Positions 18,401 to 29,251 of a stretch of DNA of 48,597 nt are shown one piece after another (within the stretch, counting starts at the first letter, position 1; each line of letters begins with the position of its first letter). Origin of the DNA: an uncultured Bacilli bacterium (lineage in GTDB: Bacteria > Bacillota_I > Bacilli_A > RF39 > UBA660); NCBI GenBank assembly GCA_947626535.1, contig CANQSO010000003.1, forward strand, positions 1-48,597. The letters run 5' to 3'. A program made the position numbers and the translations under genes. Below the pieces are notes generated by a model. It saw only the letters and a list, made by a program, of their open reading frames with translations, was not told where the DNA came from and did not search any database.

Positions 18401-21400
18401 CAGCAGTAAGCTCTTTAGGTTGAATACTTTTTAATGCTTGAATATTTTTATCTAATGAACCATCTTCATTTAGTTCTATTGCTTCTTGTAATTTTTCACG
18501 AACATTTCCACTTAAATATTCAGCTGATGTTACCCAAGTATCTTTATGTCTTTGTTTTGAAATTGTTGGTTCTTTATAAATCAAACCATCTAATTCTTCA
18601 AATACTTCATCTTCACTTTTATTAATTAAATTTGCTATATAAGGAATATCTACTAAACCTCTTTCATTTAATGAAATACTAAGTGCCTCAATAGAATTAT
18701 CAGCTTTTTCTATTTCTTTTGGTTTTCTTATTGTTCTTTCGTGAAATACTAAACCTTTTTTATAAAGTACTTTATCATCTTCTTTATATTCATCTTCAAT
18801 TGACGCTAGTAAATAACAGTCTGGGTCATCTGCAAATGCTTTCATATTTGCTTTATCATTTAAGAAACCATATTTTTTAACAAAACTATCATATTTTGCA
18901 TTTAATTCTTTTTGAACATTAACTAACTCGTTATCATCATCACTAGCTAATTGAATATCAAAAAGTTTCTTTAAACTATCTCTTATACCTATCATACCTA
19001 AGACGCGTTCAAAAACTTTTCCATCTTGTTTTGCGAGTGGAATCATAACTGAATCCACTCTTTGATAAATTTTATTATCAATTAAAACATAAGCATTATT
19101 TTTTACATTAGGTAGTGCTTGTAATACATCTTCTTCTTTTTCAATATTTTCATATTCTACTTTTTCATAAATGTTGCTATCAAATTTATTTATAACATCA
19201 TTAAGCATACTATTTAAGTCTTTATCTTCATCTGCTAATAAAACTGTATTATCACTACCATACATTGATTTATCATGTCCCATTTTTCCAAGTAACATAT
19301 CAGGGTGTTCAATATAATATTGATTTAAGGATATTTCATTTTCATCTAATGAAACATTTAACCAACTTGGATTAGCTTCTAAATCTATTTTACATTTCTT
19401 CTTCAAGAAAATAACATCACTATCAACTTTAGTATTTGCGATATTTTTAAATGTATTTTGTGGTAATCTAAAAGCTCCTATTAAGTCAGCACGTTCAGCA
19501 ATATACTTTCTTACTTTATCGTCAACTTTATCAAGTGTTCCAGTTGAAGTAACAAATGCAATTATTCCTCCAGCCCTAACCTTATCTAATGTTTTTTGAA
19601 AATAATAATCATGAATCAAAAAATTTGTCTTTTTATATTTCCTATCATATACCGAAACATTTCCAAATGGAATATTACTAATTGCAACATCAAAAAAGTT
19701 ATCTTGATAATTTGTATTTTCATAACCATTAATTTCAATTTTAGCATTAGGATATAATTTCTTAGCAATTCTTCCACTTATACTATCAAGTTCTATTCCG
19801 TATAAGTTAGAATTTTCTAATTCTTTAGGAATATTTCCAAAAAAATTACCAATTCCCATTGATGGCTCTAAGATATTACCTTTACTAAATCCCATTCTAT
19901 TTAGTATTTTCCACATTGTTTTAATTACATTATTTGGAGTATAAAATGAAGTTAAAGTTGATTCTCTAGCTTTAATATATTCTTCATCATTTAAAATATT
20001 TTTTAATTCTTTATATTCGCTTGACCATTCTTCTTTTCTTTCGTCAAATGCTTCAGGTATTCCACCCCATCCTGTGTATTTTGCCAAAATATCTTGTTCT
20101 TCTTTAGTAGCGTTTCTATTTTCATTTTCAAGATTCTTAAGTAATTTTATAGCCTCTACATTATTTTTAAATTTTGTTTTAGCACCACCATAATCAATAT
20201 CATTTTCAATAGCATAATTAGTTGGTTGAATATTTCTTTTTTCATAATCTTTTATTTCATTACCATCAAAATCATAATATCTATATTTTTTTTCGGATAA
20301 TGTCATACCATATTCACCTGGTATTAAGGATTGTTCTACTGTTCTATAATAATAATCTGGTTTGTCATTAACTTTATCTGTTTTAGGACTTATTATTTCT
20401 TCATCTTCTATAGATTCTTCTTTTGGTTCTTCTCTTGATTCATCAAAAAGATTTAATTGTTGCTGATAATTATTCATTTGAATATTATCATCTACTTCTT
20501 TTTCTTCTTCTATATCATCATCTTCATAATCCATATCATAACTATCCATATAATCTTCAGGAATTATAAATTCATCTTGATTCAAATGTCTATCAACGGC
20601 TTCATCAAATAATTCATCATATTCTTGTTCAGTCAATTTATAATTATCGATAAAATTACCATCTTTACTAGATTTAACATCATCAATTTGATAAACGTCA
20701 CTTAACCCAGCTTGTATTTTCTGCATACTTTCTAAAGCATTATTATATAATTCTTTTATTTCATCATATTGATAATATTCGTTTAAGCAAAAATTATTTA
20801 TATAGTCATTTACTTCATCTTCCGTATATTTATTATGTATATAATTTTCTGCTAAATTATTAACATATTTTTCTGTTTCCTTTTCACGTTCTTCTATTGA
20901 TAAAATAATGGTATCTAAATCTTCTTCTATAATTTCACCAACATTAGTATCTTCAACAAGTCCAATAGAATTATCATCTTTATCAACACCTATAAATTTA
21001 TAAACTATATCAAAATCTTCAATTTCTTCTTCTTCAAAACGTTCAGAGTTTACTTCATCTTCTGCTTTTCTAACATAAGTTTTACCAATATATTTAGAAA
21101 TATCAATTTGTTTATCTTCTTTTACTTCTTCACTAGCATTATCATTAAATAATTCTTGTTCTTGTAAAATATTTTCACTTTTTAGTTTTTCATTTTGTTC
21201 AACATTTAATACATTTTTTTCCTCGTCATCTCTAGTATTATGAATAGAATCAATATCTTCTCTTTTTATTATTTCATTTTCCACATAATAATCTAGCAAT
21301 AAAACTGTATCTTGTATATCTTCTAAAGTTTCATAATATCGTTCTACATATCTCTTATCTTCTTCAATTTTATCTTTTAAATCATTCAAATCAGTTAAAT

Positions 21401-22553
21401 TATATTTATCACATAAAATATCTAAAAATTGATAAGCGTCATTTAAGTCTTTTAAATTGTAATTATTATTTAGTATATTATTTTTATTTTTTTCTAATTT
21501 CTCTAATTTTTCCAATAACTCTATTTTTGGGAATTTTCTCTCTGCAATTAATTTTTCATAAGATTTATAAACGTCATTCCAAGTATATTTATATTTTATA
21601 TCATCATCTGTAGTTAAATAAAAGCCTTTTGAATCGTAATCAACAAATCCCTGTGTACCATTTAAAAAATAGTATGTTCTTCCACCTATTCCAAAACAAT
21701 TTCTTAATTCTTTTATTGCCGTCTGTTCATCATTAATAGTAGTTATAATTCGATATATTCCTTCTCCACCTTTTTGAGTATAATTTCCTATTTTTAAAGC
21801 ATTTTCAAATTCCATTTCTCTAGGATTTTCAGTTTCAAATAATGATGTTTGAAAATGTTTTTCATGAGTTGTATCATTCTTAATCTCTTTATTTTCTTCT
21901 TGTACTTCTTTTTTTATTTCATTTTTTAATTTCTTTTCTATATTTTTTATTTCAAACATTAAATTTCTATAAAAGAAATAACTTACATCTAATATGTATC
22001 CAAAATTTGTTTTTTCTATATTTTTCAAATTATTTTGATATTCAACATTTTTAAAACTTTCATCAATATTGTAACCACATTTATTCAATGTTAATAAACT
22101 TGTCGTAAATGCCACAAAATTTGTTTCTTGTTCATTAAAATTCAATTCTTTGCTTTTAATTAAACATTTAGTTATCATATTTAATGATTTAAAAAACATA
22201 TTATTATTATCTTCTAAATTTATGTTATATTTTTCTTTTAACTCATTAATAACATTATCAGCATATTGTTTATCAAATTTTTGAAATACTATATTTTTTC
22301 CATAAGTTTGAGATATATCAAACAAATAAAAATTAGAATTATTTATTCCTGTTAGTTTTACACCATGTTGTCCAGCAATTATTTTCCTACCAATACTATT
22401 CCAATCGTCATAAGTTGCAAACATCTTACCTTTAGGAAAATATTGATATAGTTTTACTATATTATCAATATTATAATAATTTGCTTTATAAAATTGTGAA
22501 GAATACTTTAAAAATTCTAACAAATTTTCCTTAATATTAAACTCCTGTATCAT
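15468..22553 (-). CDS. Giant ICE methylase-helicase (ArdC/LtrC-like N-terminus, N6-adenine MTase, SNF2 helicase)
   Basis: A 2361-residue multidomain protein typical of large conjugative elements, probably modifying, protecting or remodelling ICE DNA. The N-terminal about 110 residues ([20 protein letters not shown]) resemble ArdC/LtrC domains. An acidic, low-complexity linker covers about 380-740. The methylase has [11 protein letters not shown] near residue 895 (SAM binding) and SNIPFG near 957 in place of NPPF/NPPY. The helicase has Walker [13 protein letters not shown] near 1566, DEAHEF near 1730, [13 protein letters not shown], and [11 protein letters not shown] near 2065. The C-terminus is charged coiled coil. 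Its start overlaps the sortase gene end by 17 bases. Confidence 0.93.
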   Translation of the reverse strand: MIQEFNIKENLLEFLKYSSQFYKANYYNIDNIVKLYQYFPKGKMFATYDDWNSIGRKIIAGQHGVKLTGINNSNFYLFDISQTYGKNIVFQKFDKQYADNVINELKEKYNINLEDNNNMFFKSLNMITKCLIKSKELNFNEQETNFVAFTTSLLTLNKCGYNIDESFKNVEYQNNLKNIEKTNFGYILDVSYFFYRNLMFEIKNIEKKLKNEIKKEVQEENKEIKNDTTHEKHFQTSLFETENPREMEFENALKIGNYTQKGGEGIYRIITTINDEQTAIKELRNCFGIGGRTYYFLNGTQGFVDYDSKGFYLTTDDDIKYKYTWNDVYKSYEKLIAERKFPKIELLEKLEKLEKNKNNILNNNYNLKDLNDAYQFLDILCDKYNLTDLNDLKDKIEEDKRYVERYYETLEDIQDTVLLLDYYVENEIIKREDIDSIHNTRDDEEKNVLNVEQNEKLKSENILQEQELFNDNASEEVKEDKQIDISKYIGKTYVRKAEDEVNSERFEEEEIEDFDIVYKFIGVDKDDNSIGLVEDTNVGEIIEEDLDTIILSIEEREKETEKYVNNLAENYIHNKYTEDEVNDYINNFCLNEYYQYDEIKELYNNALESMQKIQAGLSDVYQIDDVKSSKDGNFIDNYKLTEQEYDELFDEAVDRHLNQDEFIIPEDYMDSYDMDYEDDDIEEEKEVDDNIQMNNYQQQLNLFDESREEPKEESIEDEEIISPKTDKVNDKPDYYYRTVEQSLIPGEYGMTLSEKKYRYYDFDGNEIKDYEKRNIQPTNYAIENDIDYGGAKTKFKNNVEAIKLLKNLENENRNATKEEQDILAKYTGWGGIPEAFDERKEEWSSEYKELKNILNDEEYIKARESTLTSFYTPNNVIKTMWKILNRMGFSKGNILEPSMGIGNFFGNIPKELENSNLYGIELDSISGRIAKKLYPNAKIEINGYENTNYQDNFFDVAISNIPFGNVSVYDRKYKKTNFLIHDYYFQKTLDKVRAGGIIAFVTSTGTLDKVDDKVRKYIAERADLIGAFRLPQNTFKNIANTKVDSDVIFLKKKCKIDLEANPSWLNVSLDENEISLNQYYIEHPDMLLGKMGHDKSMYGSDNTVLLADEDKDLNSMLNDVINKFDSNIYEKVEYENIEKEEDVLQALPNVKNNAYVLIDNKIYQRVDSVMIPLAKQDGKVFERVLGMIGIRDSLKKLFDIQLASDDDNELVNVQKELNAKYDSFVKKYGFLNDKANMKAFADDPDCYLLASIEDEYKEDDKVLYKKGLVFHERTIRKPKEIEKADNSIEALSISLNERGLVDIPYIANLINKSEDEVFEELDGLIYKEPTISKQRHKDTWVTSAEYLSGNVREKLQEAIELNEDGSLDKNIQALKSIQPKELTAEEIDISLGAVWIPPDYIKRFCIDLLDISYRYEDKLFIDYVPEMNSWILQRAGVNFEYGNIKNTKTWGTSRADALTLIKSSLNLKMISIFDRDDDMNYVFNAKETAIAREKQDEIKEEFKNWIYRNEDIKKELVDLYNKKFNSIKLREYDGSNLEFKGMSSSIQLREHQKNAVARILFGGNTLLAHTVGAGKTFEMATACMELKRLGVTNKPMFVVPNHLTEQWGSEFLKLYPNANILVASKKDFQKNNRKKLMARIATGEWDAVIIGHSSFGKIPVSKELEIEHINEEIRNISIAIDRLKNVHGEGLSVKKMESTQKSLSNNLKKLLDSPKDDGVTFEELGVDYLFVDEAHEFKNLALFSKMTNVSGVSQVASQKASDLYMKIQYLEKQNPNKCVVFATGTPISNSMAELYTMQKFLQYDTLKKLGLDYFDSWASVFGQTVTTLELSPEGSGFRNKTRFAKFNNVPELLSLFKNVADVQTAKTLKLPVPKLKFNRYEIISAPKSEEITKYIEELVERSEDIKNGEVSPHEDNMLKVTNDGRKAALDLRLIDENMPDLANSKVNIAIENIFKIYEDTKDKKSTQLVFCDLSTPKNDGSFNVYDDIKAKLINKGVNENEIAFIHNADSDQKKAELFEDVRNGKVRILLGSTSKMGAGMNVQNKLIALHHLDCPWRPSDIEQREGRILRQGNENEEVQIFRYVTEGSFDGYSYQLVETKANFINQIMTSEVGTRTMNDVDDSALSYAEVKAIATGDPLIMEKFKIENDLKQISLLKSRYESSKREMEYDVTVNYPKRLKESENKLKAIESDIPKVVDISGEKFFIEIKGINYNERTDASQKLQEVISSIGYEKELIGHISNFEIIGFKDGLMKLNHYYLKGENKYPIELSTNMLGNIIKIENVLKSIPEKAKEEKENIENLKKQILQTQEELNKPFNKEEELKDLLIKKEKIYKKLGINENEENIVNPLEENEKQTEMEI

Positions 22554-23142
22554 TTTCTATCAACTCCCCCTCTATTACAACTCGATAATTATCATTATTA
22601 TTTTTACAAGTAATTAATGTTATTGTTGATGTAGATTTATTTTGCATAACTGGTGTAGAATTAGACATAGATATTTCTTTATTATTAGTTACTAAATAAT
22701 GATATTTTTTGCTTTTATAATAAACATAAATATCATCATTTTTCTTTAATTTATAAATATTTTTAAAAAAGGAGACAACGGTATTACCATTATGAGCAAA
22801 TAAAATAAAATTACTATTTTGTTCATTAGGCATTTTGGAAGTTGGATAAATACTTACTGCTCTATTCATTGAATAAAATGACCAGTCGCTTTTTACAATA
22901 CCAGTTTTTAAATTAATTACAGGTATTTCAATAACTGCTACATAATTTTCATTATTTCTATTATTTAATACTGTTTGTGTTTTATCTTTTTCATTTACTT
23001 GTGTATTATAATTATCAAAAAATACTTCCAAATTTTGTTGTTGTTCAACAATTGTTTTTCTTTCATTATTTATGGTTAAATTATAGAAAATAAGACTTGC
23101 AATAATTATAATTAGACCTATTAACTTAATACATTTATTCAT
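22537..23142 (-). CDS. Sortase
   Basis: This membrane-anchored transpeptidase joins LPxTG-type proteins to the cell wall. It has an N-terminal membrane helix (residues 5-22), a linker and the sortase beta-barrel, with His117 (FAHNGN), Cys179 (TLITC) and Arg187 (NYRVVI). Length (201) and the single N-terminal anchor fit the family. The only evident substrate in the window is the ICE's own LPQTG adhesin, 14 kb upstream in the same transcription direction. The gene ends inside the start of the methylase-helicase gene. Confidence 0.9.
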   Translation of the reverse strand: MNKCIKLIGLIIIIASLIFYNLTINNERKTIVEQQQNLEVFFDNYNTQVNEKDKTQTVLNNRNNENYVAVIEIPVINLKTGIVKSDWSFYSMNRAVSIYPTSKMPNEQNSNFILFAHNGNTVVSFFKNIYKLKKNDDIYVYYKSKKYHYLVTNNKEISMSNSTPVMQNKSTSTITLITCKNNNDNYRVVIEGELIENDTGV

Positions 23143-23151
23143 TTTTCATAC

Positions 23152-23361
23152 CTAATCTTTTTTCATATAATCAAATATAACAATATCTAATACATCACAT
23201 ATTTTTAAGATAAGAAAAAAATCGGGATTATCAACTTTTCCCAATTCTATATCTTCAATTGTTTCTTTATCAGTATAAGATAATTTTGCAAGTCTACCTC
23301 TACTCATTCCCCAACTTTGTCTTTCCTTTTTTAACACATAACCTAAATTATCTATAAACAT
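23152..23361 (-). CDS. Small XRE-family DNA-binding protein
   Basis: A 69-residue Cro/CI-type helix-turn-helix protein: LGYVLKKERQSWGMSRGRLA, then YTDKETIEDIELGK and a short C-terminal helix. The length allows only the DNA-binding domain. A good AAAGGGGG ribosome binding site precedes the ATG. It lies between the VirD4 and sortase genes and may set expression of the distal ICE genes. Confidence 0.8.
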   Translation of the reverse strand: MFIDNLGYVLKKERQSWGMSRGRLAKLSYTDKETIEDIELGKVDNPDFFLILKICDVLDIVIFDYMKKD

Positions 23362-23375
23362 TCTTACTACCCCCT

Positions 23376-25472
23376 TTATTTAACTTTTATTTCTAATCTA
23401 TTTTCATACTTTTCATCAGGAAACATTTTAAAATTAAATTCATATTCATCTTCATTAATTAATTGCACTAAATTCTCTAACTTTATTTGCGATAATGGTA
23501 TTGGAAAACCTATTACACAAACTACTTTATTTTCTTCTTCATAAAATTCAGTTTTATATTGTAAAGAATCTAACTGTATTTTTAAGTTGTTAATTAAATT
23601 ATCAAGTTTTTCTTTTTGACTTTCTAAGGTTAAATCTTTCACATTTAACAATTTATTTCTTCCACTTTTAATATCTTCAACAGTATAATAATAATCTGTA
23701 AATCTCTTTAAAGGACAACTTTTTCTTTGAATCATACCATCTTTAAATATTTTAAATTTTTTATAAAATACTGTATCTCTTAAAATTGGATGACCTACTA
23801 TTGGAAATATTATTGTTTTGTAATGTAACTGTTTTATTTCATCAGCCGTTAGTAGTGGCCTACCAATTAAATTAGTGCCTTTACTTCCACTTGCATTTAT
23901 GTTACTTAAAGAATAATTAATTGATGATGTTTCTAATGTTTTTGTTCCTAATAATTTACTAATTCTTTCAGCCGTATCTTGTGTATTAGTTTTTAAATAT
24001 GCTAAACCAGAATTATCTAAAATTGTTTGAGCAACTTCTTTACCATATACATTATCAAGTTGACTAAAAGACTGAATATACATATGAAATCTTAGTCCTC
24101 TTGACCTAGCTACTGAAATAATTGTTTCTATTTCTGGTAATGGTGGACAGTTGGCAAACTCATCTAAAATCCAGTCAATTTCTATTTTAGTTTTCTTTTC
24201 TTCTCTTGAATTAGCATATTTTGTTATTTCACGATAAAGTAACCCAATTATTATTGTTATTAAATTAAAATATATTTTTTCTTCATCAGGAACAATAATA
24301 TAAAATGCCGTTGGTACTTTGCCTAAAATATCTAACGGAAATGAAGAACTTGATATTATATTTTCAACATTAATATCATCAAACAAAGACATTTTTTCAT
24401 TAAAGACACTAGTTATAGATTTATATGTATTTTCACTACTAGCTAATATTGATGTTAAACTATCTTTACTCTTAGAGCCATACGGTTTTGATTCGATATA
24501 TCTTTTAAATTCTTCGGCATTATCTTCGGGCATAGAACTATTTTGAAATTTCTTTATTGCCGATAAAGTTATTTGACATCTTTCAATTTTTTTACTTTTA
24601 TAATCTTCTAAAAATAAACCTATTATTCCCTCCAATAAATTTCTAGCTGAATTATTCCAAAACGGGTCTTTTGTATCCTTTTCATTCATAATCATTGAAC
24701 TTATAAATGTTATTAATCTATTACACTCAGCATAATGATATAAAGACTTATTTTCATAATCTTGCTTTTTCTCTGTATCATCTTGAATACATTTTTCTAT
24801 AATAGATATATTACTTTCTAAATTTAATAAATGGTTTGTTGAATAATAATCTTTATCTTCAAATTCTTTATCGCTATTTATATAATCACATTCTTCTTTA
24901 TATATTTTTTTTCGATTTTTCATTTCGATAATTTTATTATCTAATTCATAAACATTATTTTCATTATCCATATATTTTTCATATTCTAATATACATGGTT
25001 CAAGCAAATTTATTTTATCCGAATTTTCTGGATGACGGAAATCAATTGTAATAATATTATAATTTTTTTCTTGAAACATTTTACTTGTTTTTGAAAAAAT
25101 TTCACCTTTAGGATCTGTTATAAAAACTGACCTATGTGTTTTAGCATTCGCAATAAATGAACATAATGGCAAAACACTTGTTGATGATTTACCACTTCCT
25201 GTTGAACCTAAATATACCCAGTGAGGTGTTTCATAATCAAACCATACATTTTTTAAGTTTTTATCAAAATAAATAGGAAAACCTACTTTATCAATATTAT
25301 TGAGGTTTTCCTTTTTAAAATTCTTCTTAATCTCTTGTACTGTTGACCATCTTGCTGAACCATGTTCATTACTATTTTTTAATTTTTGTTTAGACATTCT
25401 TGGTTCAATATAATACATAAAAAATACGATTAGTAAAATTAGCAATAAAATTATTATATAACTGTAATTCAT
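23376..25472 (-). CDS. VirD4/TraG-type coupling protein
   Basis: It links the relaxosome to the conjugation channel and drives DNA export. One N-terminal membrane helix (residues 4-21) is followed by the ATPase domain with Walker A GSTGSGKS at 89-96. Walker B WILDEFANCPPLPEI lies near 430, followed by SRGLRFHMYIQSFSQL. A non-conserved, Lys/Glu-rich insertion at about 150-240 carries an all-alpha-like region. Length is 698. It lies downstream of the relaxase operon on the same strand, as usual in ICEs. An AAGGA ribosome binding site precedes the ATG. Confidence 0.93.
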   Translation of the reverse strand: MNYSYIIILLLILLIVFFMYYIEPRMSKQKLKNSNEHGSARWSTVQEIKKNFKKENLNNIDKVGFPIYFDKNLKNVWFDYETPHWVYLGSTGSGKSSTSVLPLCSFIANAKTHRSVFITDPKGEIFSKTSKMFQEKNYNIITIDFRHPENSDKINLLEPCILEYEKYMDNENNVYELDNKIIEMKNRKKIYKEECDYINSDKEFEDKDYYSTNHLLNLESNISIIEKCIQDDTEKKQDYENKSLYHYAECNRLITFISSMIMNEKDTKDPFWNNSARNLLEGIIGLFLEDYKSKKIERCQITLSAIKKFQNSSMPEDNAEEFKRYIESKPYGSKSKDSLTSILASSENTYKSITSVFNEKMSLFDDINVENIISSSSFPLDILGKVPTAFYIIVPDEEKIYFNLITIIIGLLYREITKYANSREEKKTKIEIDWILDEFANCPPLPEIETIISVARSRGLRFHMYIQSFSQLDNVYGKEVAQTILDNSGLAYLKTNTQDTAERISKLLGTKTLETSSINYSLSNINASGSKGTNLIGRPLLTADEIKQLHYKTIIFPIVGHPILRDTVFYKKFKIFKDGMIQRKSCPLKRFTDYYYTVEDIKSGRNKLLNVKDLTLESQKEKLDNLINNLKIQLDSLQYKTEFYEEENKVVCVIGFPIPLSQIKLENLVQLINEDEYEFNFKMFPDEKYENRLEIKVK

Positions 25473-25475
25473 ATC

Positions 25476-25721
25476 TTATTCCTTACTATCTATTAAAGTT
25501 ATTTCTTCAAGACTTCTTTTAAAATCTTTTTTTATTTCAATTAAAAGATTATTAATACTTTTTTGAATCACATCTTTTTCCGTTTCATTTTTTTGCTCCA
25601 ATTTTGCTATACTTTTATCTAATTTTTTTATATTATTATTTATTCCTTTAGAATATCTTTCACTATTTTCAAACTGTTTTTGTAAATTTTGAAACTCATT
25701 ATTTAATTTTAAAAAATCCAT
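25476..25721 (-). CDS. Small coiled-coil protein between relaxase and VirD4 genes
   Basis: 81 residues, almost entirely heptad-like charged helix (NELQNLQKQFENSER style), with no membrane segment. The ATG at 25721 follows AAAGGTGGG at good spacing; an in-frame GTG six codons earlier overlaps that site and is less likely. It ends three bases before the VirD4 start, so it is cotranscribed and may assemble with the coupling complex. Family not recognised. Confidence 0.6.
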   Translation of the reverse strand: MDFLKLNNEFQNLQKQFENSERYSKGINNNIKKLDKSIAKLEQKNETEKDVIQKSINNLLIEIKKDFKRSLEEITLIDSKE

Positions 25722-25741
25722 AAATATCCCACCTTTCACTA

Positions 25742-26929
25742 TTACATTTCTAAATCATTGTCTTTTGAATTTTTAATATTTTTATCTTCAACTTTTTGAA
25801 GTTCTTTACTCAATGTAGGATTAGAACTTGCTATAACATATAGCAACATAATCTTTTCATTTGTAAATGAATCAAGTTCCTTGTCATTTTCATATTTTAA
25901 ATAACTACGCAATGAATATGAATTATTTTTTTCATACCATTTCTCGTTTATTTTATCATTTTTACATTCACTAATTAAATAATCAGCAATTTTTTTAGAT
26001 TCATCTTCACTTATATATGAAAATTTATCATTTAATTGTAATTCATTTAATAATAGCAAATCTTTATCTTCAAATTCTTTAACAATATTATCATTATTTA
26101 TAGCAACATATTTATTATTAGCATAATAAAAGTCTACTCCACTTTCATACGACGCAACATAAGTATATTTATTAATATCTTTACAAGATAATTTATTTAT
26201 CACATTATCTAATCTTTTTAGCTTTTCTTCATCAGTATATATTTTATCTTCTTCCATAATATCAATATTTTCTTTAGACTTCGTAACTCTAAGTATATCT
26301 CGACTAGTTATAAATCTTTCTTTGCAATACTTTTTATAGTTTTCTATTCCCTCTTTATATTTTTCTTCTAAAGATTCGTCGCCATATATTTCATTTTTTA
26401 TAATATTTCTAATTCCTAAATGGGAAGATAAAGGCATATATGCTACTAAATTATTTTTAAATAAATCAAAAATGATTTGTTCTGAATCTTCCATAGGGTG
26501 TGGCTCTTGTACTAAAAAATCTTTACTATTTGTTATATATATTCCATCATCACTAGCATAATATTTATTATCATCTTTAGTTGTTAAAATATATTCCATA
26601 TCACTTGGTTTTGTTTTTGCAAAACTTCTTATACTACTATGGTCATTAAATGCTTGAATAATATCCCATTTATCCACACTAGCTAAATATTGTATATCTA
26701 ATTTATTATTATATATTTCATCTAATAAATAATAAGCATAGTCATCAGCTCCAGCTCTAGTATATTCATCATGTAACCAACACTCATTTGAAAGATTTAC
26801 AATTGTTTCTATAGTATCATTATCAATATCTTCATCATATTCTTTACAAACTTGTACTAATAATATATTCCTTAAATTATTTTTAACTTCTTCTGACATA
26901 TCATCATATAATTTTATTAATGATTTCAT
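25742..26929 (-). CDS. ICE protein of unknown function (395 residues)
   Basis: A soluble, acidic protein starting MKSLIKLYDDMSEEVKNNL. Hydrophilic helices dominate; the motif content (NECWLHDEYTRAGADDYAYYLLDEI, a YYASDDGIYI strand and YYANNKYVAI) suggests repeated small alpha/beta units. The length and the repeats resemble the polyvalent-protein-associated domains that ride on ICEs, but I cannot name one. The start at 26929 is fixed by an ATGA overlap with the upstream 49-residue gene; the longer frame to 26986 would run through it. Confidence 0.6.
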   Translation of the reverse strand: MKSLIKLYDDMSEEVKNNLRNILLVQVCKEYDEDIDNDTIETIVNLSNECWLHDEYTRAGADDYAYYLLDEIYNNKLDIQYLASVDKWDIIQAFNDHSSIRSFAKTKPSDMEYILTTKDDNKYYASDDGIYITNSKDFLVQEPHPMEDSEQIIFDLFKNNLVAYMPLSSHLGIRNIIKNEIYGDESLEEKYKEGIENYKKYCKERFITSRDILRVTKSKENIDIMEEDKIYTDEEKLKRLDNVINKLSCKDINKYTYVASYESGVDFYYANNKYVAINNDNIVKEFEDKDLLLLNELQLNDKFSYISEDESKKIADYLISECKNDKINEKWYEKNNSYSLRSYLKYENDKELDSFTNEKIMLLYVIASSNPTLSKELQKVEDKNIKNSKDNDLEM

Positions 26930-27075
26930 TTCACATCGCCTTTCCTTTCTAAAACGCCCTGTTCCATTTCTTCTATTTGTGAACATATGCTAGCCATTTT
27001 TAATATCCCATATAAAAATAATGCAAGCATAATAATTGGGCATACAAAAAATAACATTAAAATTAAAAATTCCAT
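26926..27075 (-). CDS. Small single-span membrane protein (49 residues)
   Basis: The ATG at 27075 follows a near-perfect GGAGGTGA ribosome binding site, and the TGA stop overlaps the next gene's ATG by four bases (ATGA). The protein starts with a hydrophobic helix, MEFLILMLFFVCPIIMLALF, then a charged tail with EEMEQGVLERKGDVK. It follows the relaxase gene by six bases. It is short enough to be missed by automated callers, but its translation signals are among the best in the element. Function unknown; its position suggests a helper at the membrane for DNA transfer. Confidence 0.75.
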   Translation of the reverse strand: MEFLILMLFFVCPIIMLALFLYGILKMASICSQIEEMEQGVLERKGDVK

Positions 27076-27081
27076 TCTACA

Positions 27082-28434
27082 TCACCTCCAACTATTTTTT
27101 TCATAATCTTTATTAACAAATAATTCATGAAACTCTTTTGCATATTCTTCCATCTCTTCATTTAAGTTTTTTACTGCTTTCATAACATTTTGACTTATAA
27201 TAAATTTTTGATAGTTAGTATTTCCAGATAAGTTGTTTTTTAAAAGCATTAATTTTAAATCTTTATTTTTATATCTTTGATATTGCTCATAAGATAATTC
27301 TTGTAATAAGTCATCTAATGTTATTTTGTTTTCAGTATTTTTTGTTTTTAAAGTATTATATATTTTATTTGTTCTAAACATTGCATGATTAACTATTGCA
27401 TTTGATATAAAGCTATCTATATATTTTTCTTTTGTAATTACTAATTTATTTTCCTTTAAATTTTTTTCAAAATGATTTTGTTCATTTATTTTTAAGTAAT
27501 AATTATTTAACTTCTTTAAATCATTATTAACTTTTGACTTTTCTTTATATAAAATTGAACTCTTATCATCAAATAAATACTTTTTAATTTCATTAGTTAA
27601 AGATTTAATTTCTAAACCTATTTCATTATTTTTAATTGAACCATATTTAACTTTCTTTCCAACATTTCCATCTCTATACATATTTATTAGATAACCTAAT
27701 TTAATTATCTTCTCTTCCATTTTGATATTTTTAATATCTTTTAAAATAAAATTTTTATCTTTAGAATTAAAATATTTTTTTAATTCATCAATATCTTTAT
27801 TTAAATTAGTTATTAATGGTTTCATTATTGATTTTCTTTCTAATGAAATTACTGTTTGATTTAATAAAAATTCTCTTTCATCTTTTGTAATCATTCCTAA
27901 TCTTCGATAATTTATTTTTCCATCACGATTCATATAATTAGGTTTTAATTCTGTAAATGCTAAATGAATATGTAAATGATTTGTATTACCATGTATTGAA
28001 AAACAATATCGCATTTTTTTTATATCAACAAAACCACATTTTTTTAAAAACTTTGGTATTACTTCTTTAGCCATTACATTTTCTAATTCTTTAATTGTAA
28101 TTGTTTGATTTAACCATTCATTATCAAAACTTATTACACCTTTCCATAAGTTAGAATTTTCATTTGCTTTGATAAATTGCTTTTTTATTTTTTCTACATC
28201 TTTTGATGTAGCATATTTACCATTTTCCATAATTAGATTTAATTTGTTGTCTTGTTTACTACCCATATAATAATCAATCATTCCAACAACTTCTTTATTT
28301 TTATCAGCATAATAGTCAATCATATTATTAATATCAGTTTTAATTTTTTTAGTATCTTTTGAATTATGATTTAAAGGATTATTTAAACCATAAGTATACT
28401 TTCCTTTATAAATAACTTTAGGCGAGTTCATCAT
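27082..28434 (-). CDS. Relaxase, MobP/MobL type
   Basis: It nicks oriT and pilots the strand into the recipient. The N-terminal half has the MobP layout: SPKVIYKGKYTYGLNN, a likely catalytic Tyr in the NMIDYY or GMIDYY segments (residues 38-56), and the metal-binding NHLHIHLAF with His153, His155 and His157 (and His148 just before). The C-terminal half is Lys-rich helix with no helicase or primase. Length is 450. Its start overlaps the MobC-like gene by 17 bases, and the oriT-like repeats lie 530 bases upstream. Confidence 0.88.
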   Translation of the reverse strand: MMNSPKVIYKGKYTYGLNNPLNHNSKDTKKIKTDINNMIDYYADKNKEVVGMIDYYMGSKQDNKLNLIMENGKYATSKDVEKIKKQFIKANENSNLWKGVISFDNEWLNQTITIKELENVMAKEVIPKFLKKCGFVDIKKMRYCFSIHGNTNHLHIHLAFTELKPNYMNRDGKINYRRLGMITKDEREFLLNQTVISLERKSIMKPLITNLNKDIDELKKYFNSKDKNFILKDIKNIKMEEKIIKLGYLINMYRDGNVGKKVKYGSIKNNEIGLEIKSLTNEIKKYLFDDKSSILYKEKSKVNNDLKKLNNYYLKINEQNHFEKNLKENKLVITKEKYIDSFISNAIVNHAMFRTNKIYNTLKTKNTENKITLDDLLQELSYEQYQRYKNKDLKLMLLKNNLSGNTNYQKFIISQNVMKAVKNLNEEMEEYAKEFHELFVNKDYEKNSWR

Positions 28435-28768
28435 TTTTCTTCTTTATATATTCTTGAAAAACTAAATCGTCTTTAACATTTCTATTTTTAGGAAAGCCAC
28501 TATTAACAAAAATTTGTTTTACTAAATTTGTTAGCCAAACATTTTTTTTCTTTAAATCTATTAAATCATTTTCAATATTTTCTAATTTTAAAATTATATC
28601 TTTTTTTTCTTCATAAGCATTTGTATCTTTTAAATTATTAATATAATAAGCAATACTTTCATTAACCATTTTTGTTACTGTACTATTTTTTTCTTTAGCA
28701 ATTAATTTCAATGCTTCAGAATTTAGTTTTGTGATACGCACAGTTATTTTTATTTTTTTATCATTCAT
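28418..28768 (-). CDS. MobC-like relaxosome accessory protein (ribbon-helix-helix)
   Basis: 116 residues. The N-terminus KIKITVRITKLNSEALKLIA followed by STVTKMVNESIAYYI fits a beta-strand plus two helices of a ribbon-helix-helix DNA-binding domain. The C-terminal half has a coiled coil and a hydrophobic VWLTNLVKQIFVNSG segment found in MobC-like proteins. It is translated just before, and overlapping, the relaxase, and probably binds the inverted repeats at 28966-29245. Confidence 0.7.
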   Translation of the reverse strand: MNDKKIKITVRITKLNSEALKLIAKEKNSTVTKMVNESIAYYINNLKDTNAYEEKKDIILKLENIENDLIDLKKKNVWLTNLVKQIFVNSGFPKNRNVKDDLVFQEYIKKKNDELA

Positions 28769-28784
28769 ATTCTACTCCAATTTT

Positions 28785-28937
28785 TTAATTTTTAGTCTTA
28801 CTAATAAATGCTTGTATACCAAATTCAATTAATTCTATTAGTTGCTTATTTAAACTTATATTATTTTCTTTAGCTAATATTTTTACTCTTGTCCACAACT
28901 CTTGTGGAATCCGAAATGTTATCCTTTTTATTCTCAT
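28785..28937 (-). CDS. Arc/MetJ-type ribbon-helix-helix protein
   Basis: 50 residues: MRIKRITFRIPQELWTRVKI, then ISLNKQLIELIEFGIQAFI, a compact ribbon-helix-helix domain as in Arc or CopG. I use the ATG at 28937, eight bases after GGAGTGA; the longer frame to 28988 would run into the first inverted-repeat arm. It begins 29 bases after the oriT-like repeats and heads the relaxase operon, so it may both repress the operon and organise the relaxosome. Confidence 0.75.
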   Translation of the reverse strand: MRIKRITFRIPQELWTRVKILAKENNISLNKQLIELIEFGIQAFISKTKN

Positions 28938-28965
28938 AATCTCATCACTCCATTTCATTTTTTTT

Positions 28966-29147
28966 AATTGTTGACTGGCACTTTTCAACTTTTATTCTTA
29001 AATTTAGCTTATTATTTCAAATGAGCATAAGTGTTGGACACCATAAAAAGCGTTTTTCTAATAAAACACTAATCTTTTTATGGTGTCATTCTATTTTTGC
29101 ACTTGCAAAAAATATGGCAACTTTTAAAAAAGTGCCAGTCAACAATT
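28966..29147. repeat. Perfect 20-bp inverted repeat
   Basis: AATTGTTGACTGGCACTTTT at 28966-28985 has its exact complement at 29128-29147. The related GTTGAAAAGTGCCAGT occurs at about 29179-29194 and, inverted, across 28974-28989. The three copies are likely sites for the ribbon-helix-helix proteins encoded next door. Confidence 0.9.
29037..29087. repeat. Perfect 14-bp hairpin inside the oriT-like region
   Basis: GACACCATAAAAAG (29037-29050) and CTTTTTATGGTGTC (29074-29087) pair completely around a 23-base loop. It lies inside the 20-bp inverted repeat, so the two form a nested structure. No long T tract follows, which argues against a simple terminator. Confidence 0.9.
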
Positions 29148-29251
29148 ATGTTTTTCTCTTATATTGCTAAATTTATTTGTTGAAAAGTGCCAGTTATATT
29201 TGCCATCTTTTACTTATTTTTAACTTTTTTTGTATGGCAAGTTATTTTTAA

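Larger units (their letters stand above)
28966..29245. other. Candidate origin of transfer (oriT)
   Basis: A gene-free stretch directly upstream of the relaxosome operon. It contains a perfect 20-bp inverted repeat with arms at 28966-28985 and 29128-29147, a perfect 14-bp hairpin (29037-29087) and a third copy of AAAAGTGCCAGT near 29183-29194. A TATGGCAA motif occurs twice (about 29114 and 29234). Hairpins plus repeated protein-binding sites beside relaxase and ribbon-helix-helix genes are the normal make-up of oriT. The nick site cannot be fixed from sequence alone. Confidence 0.75.
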
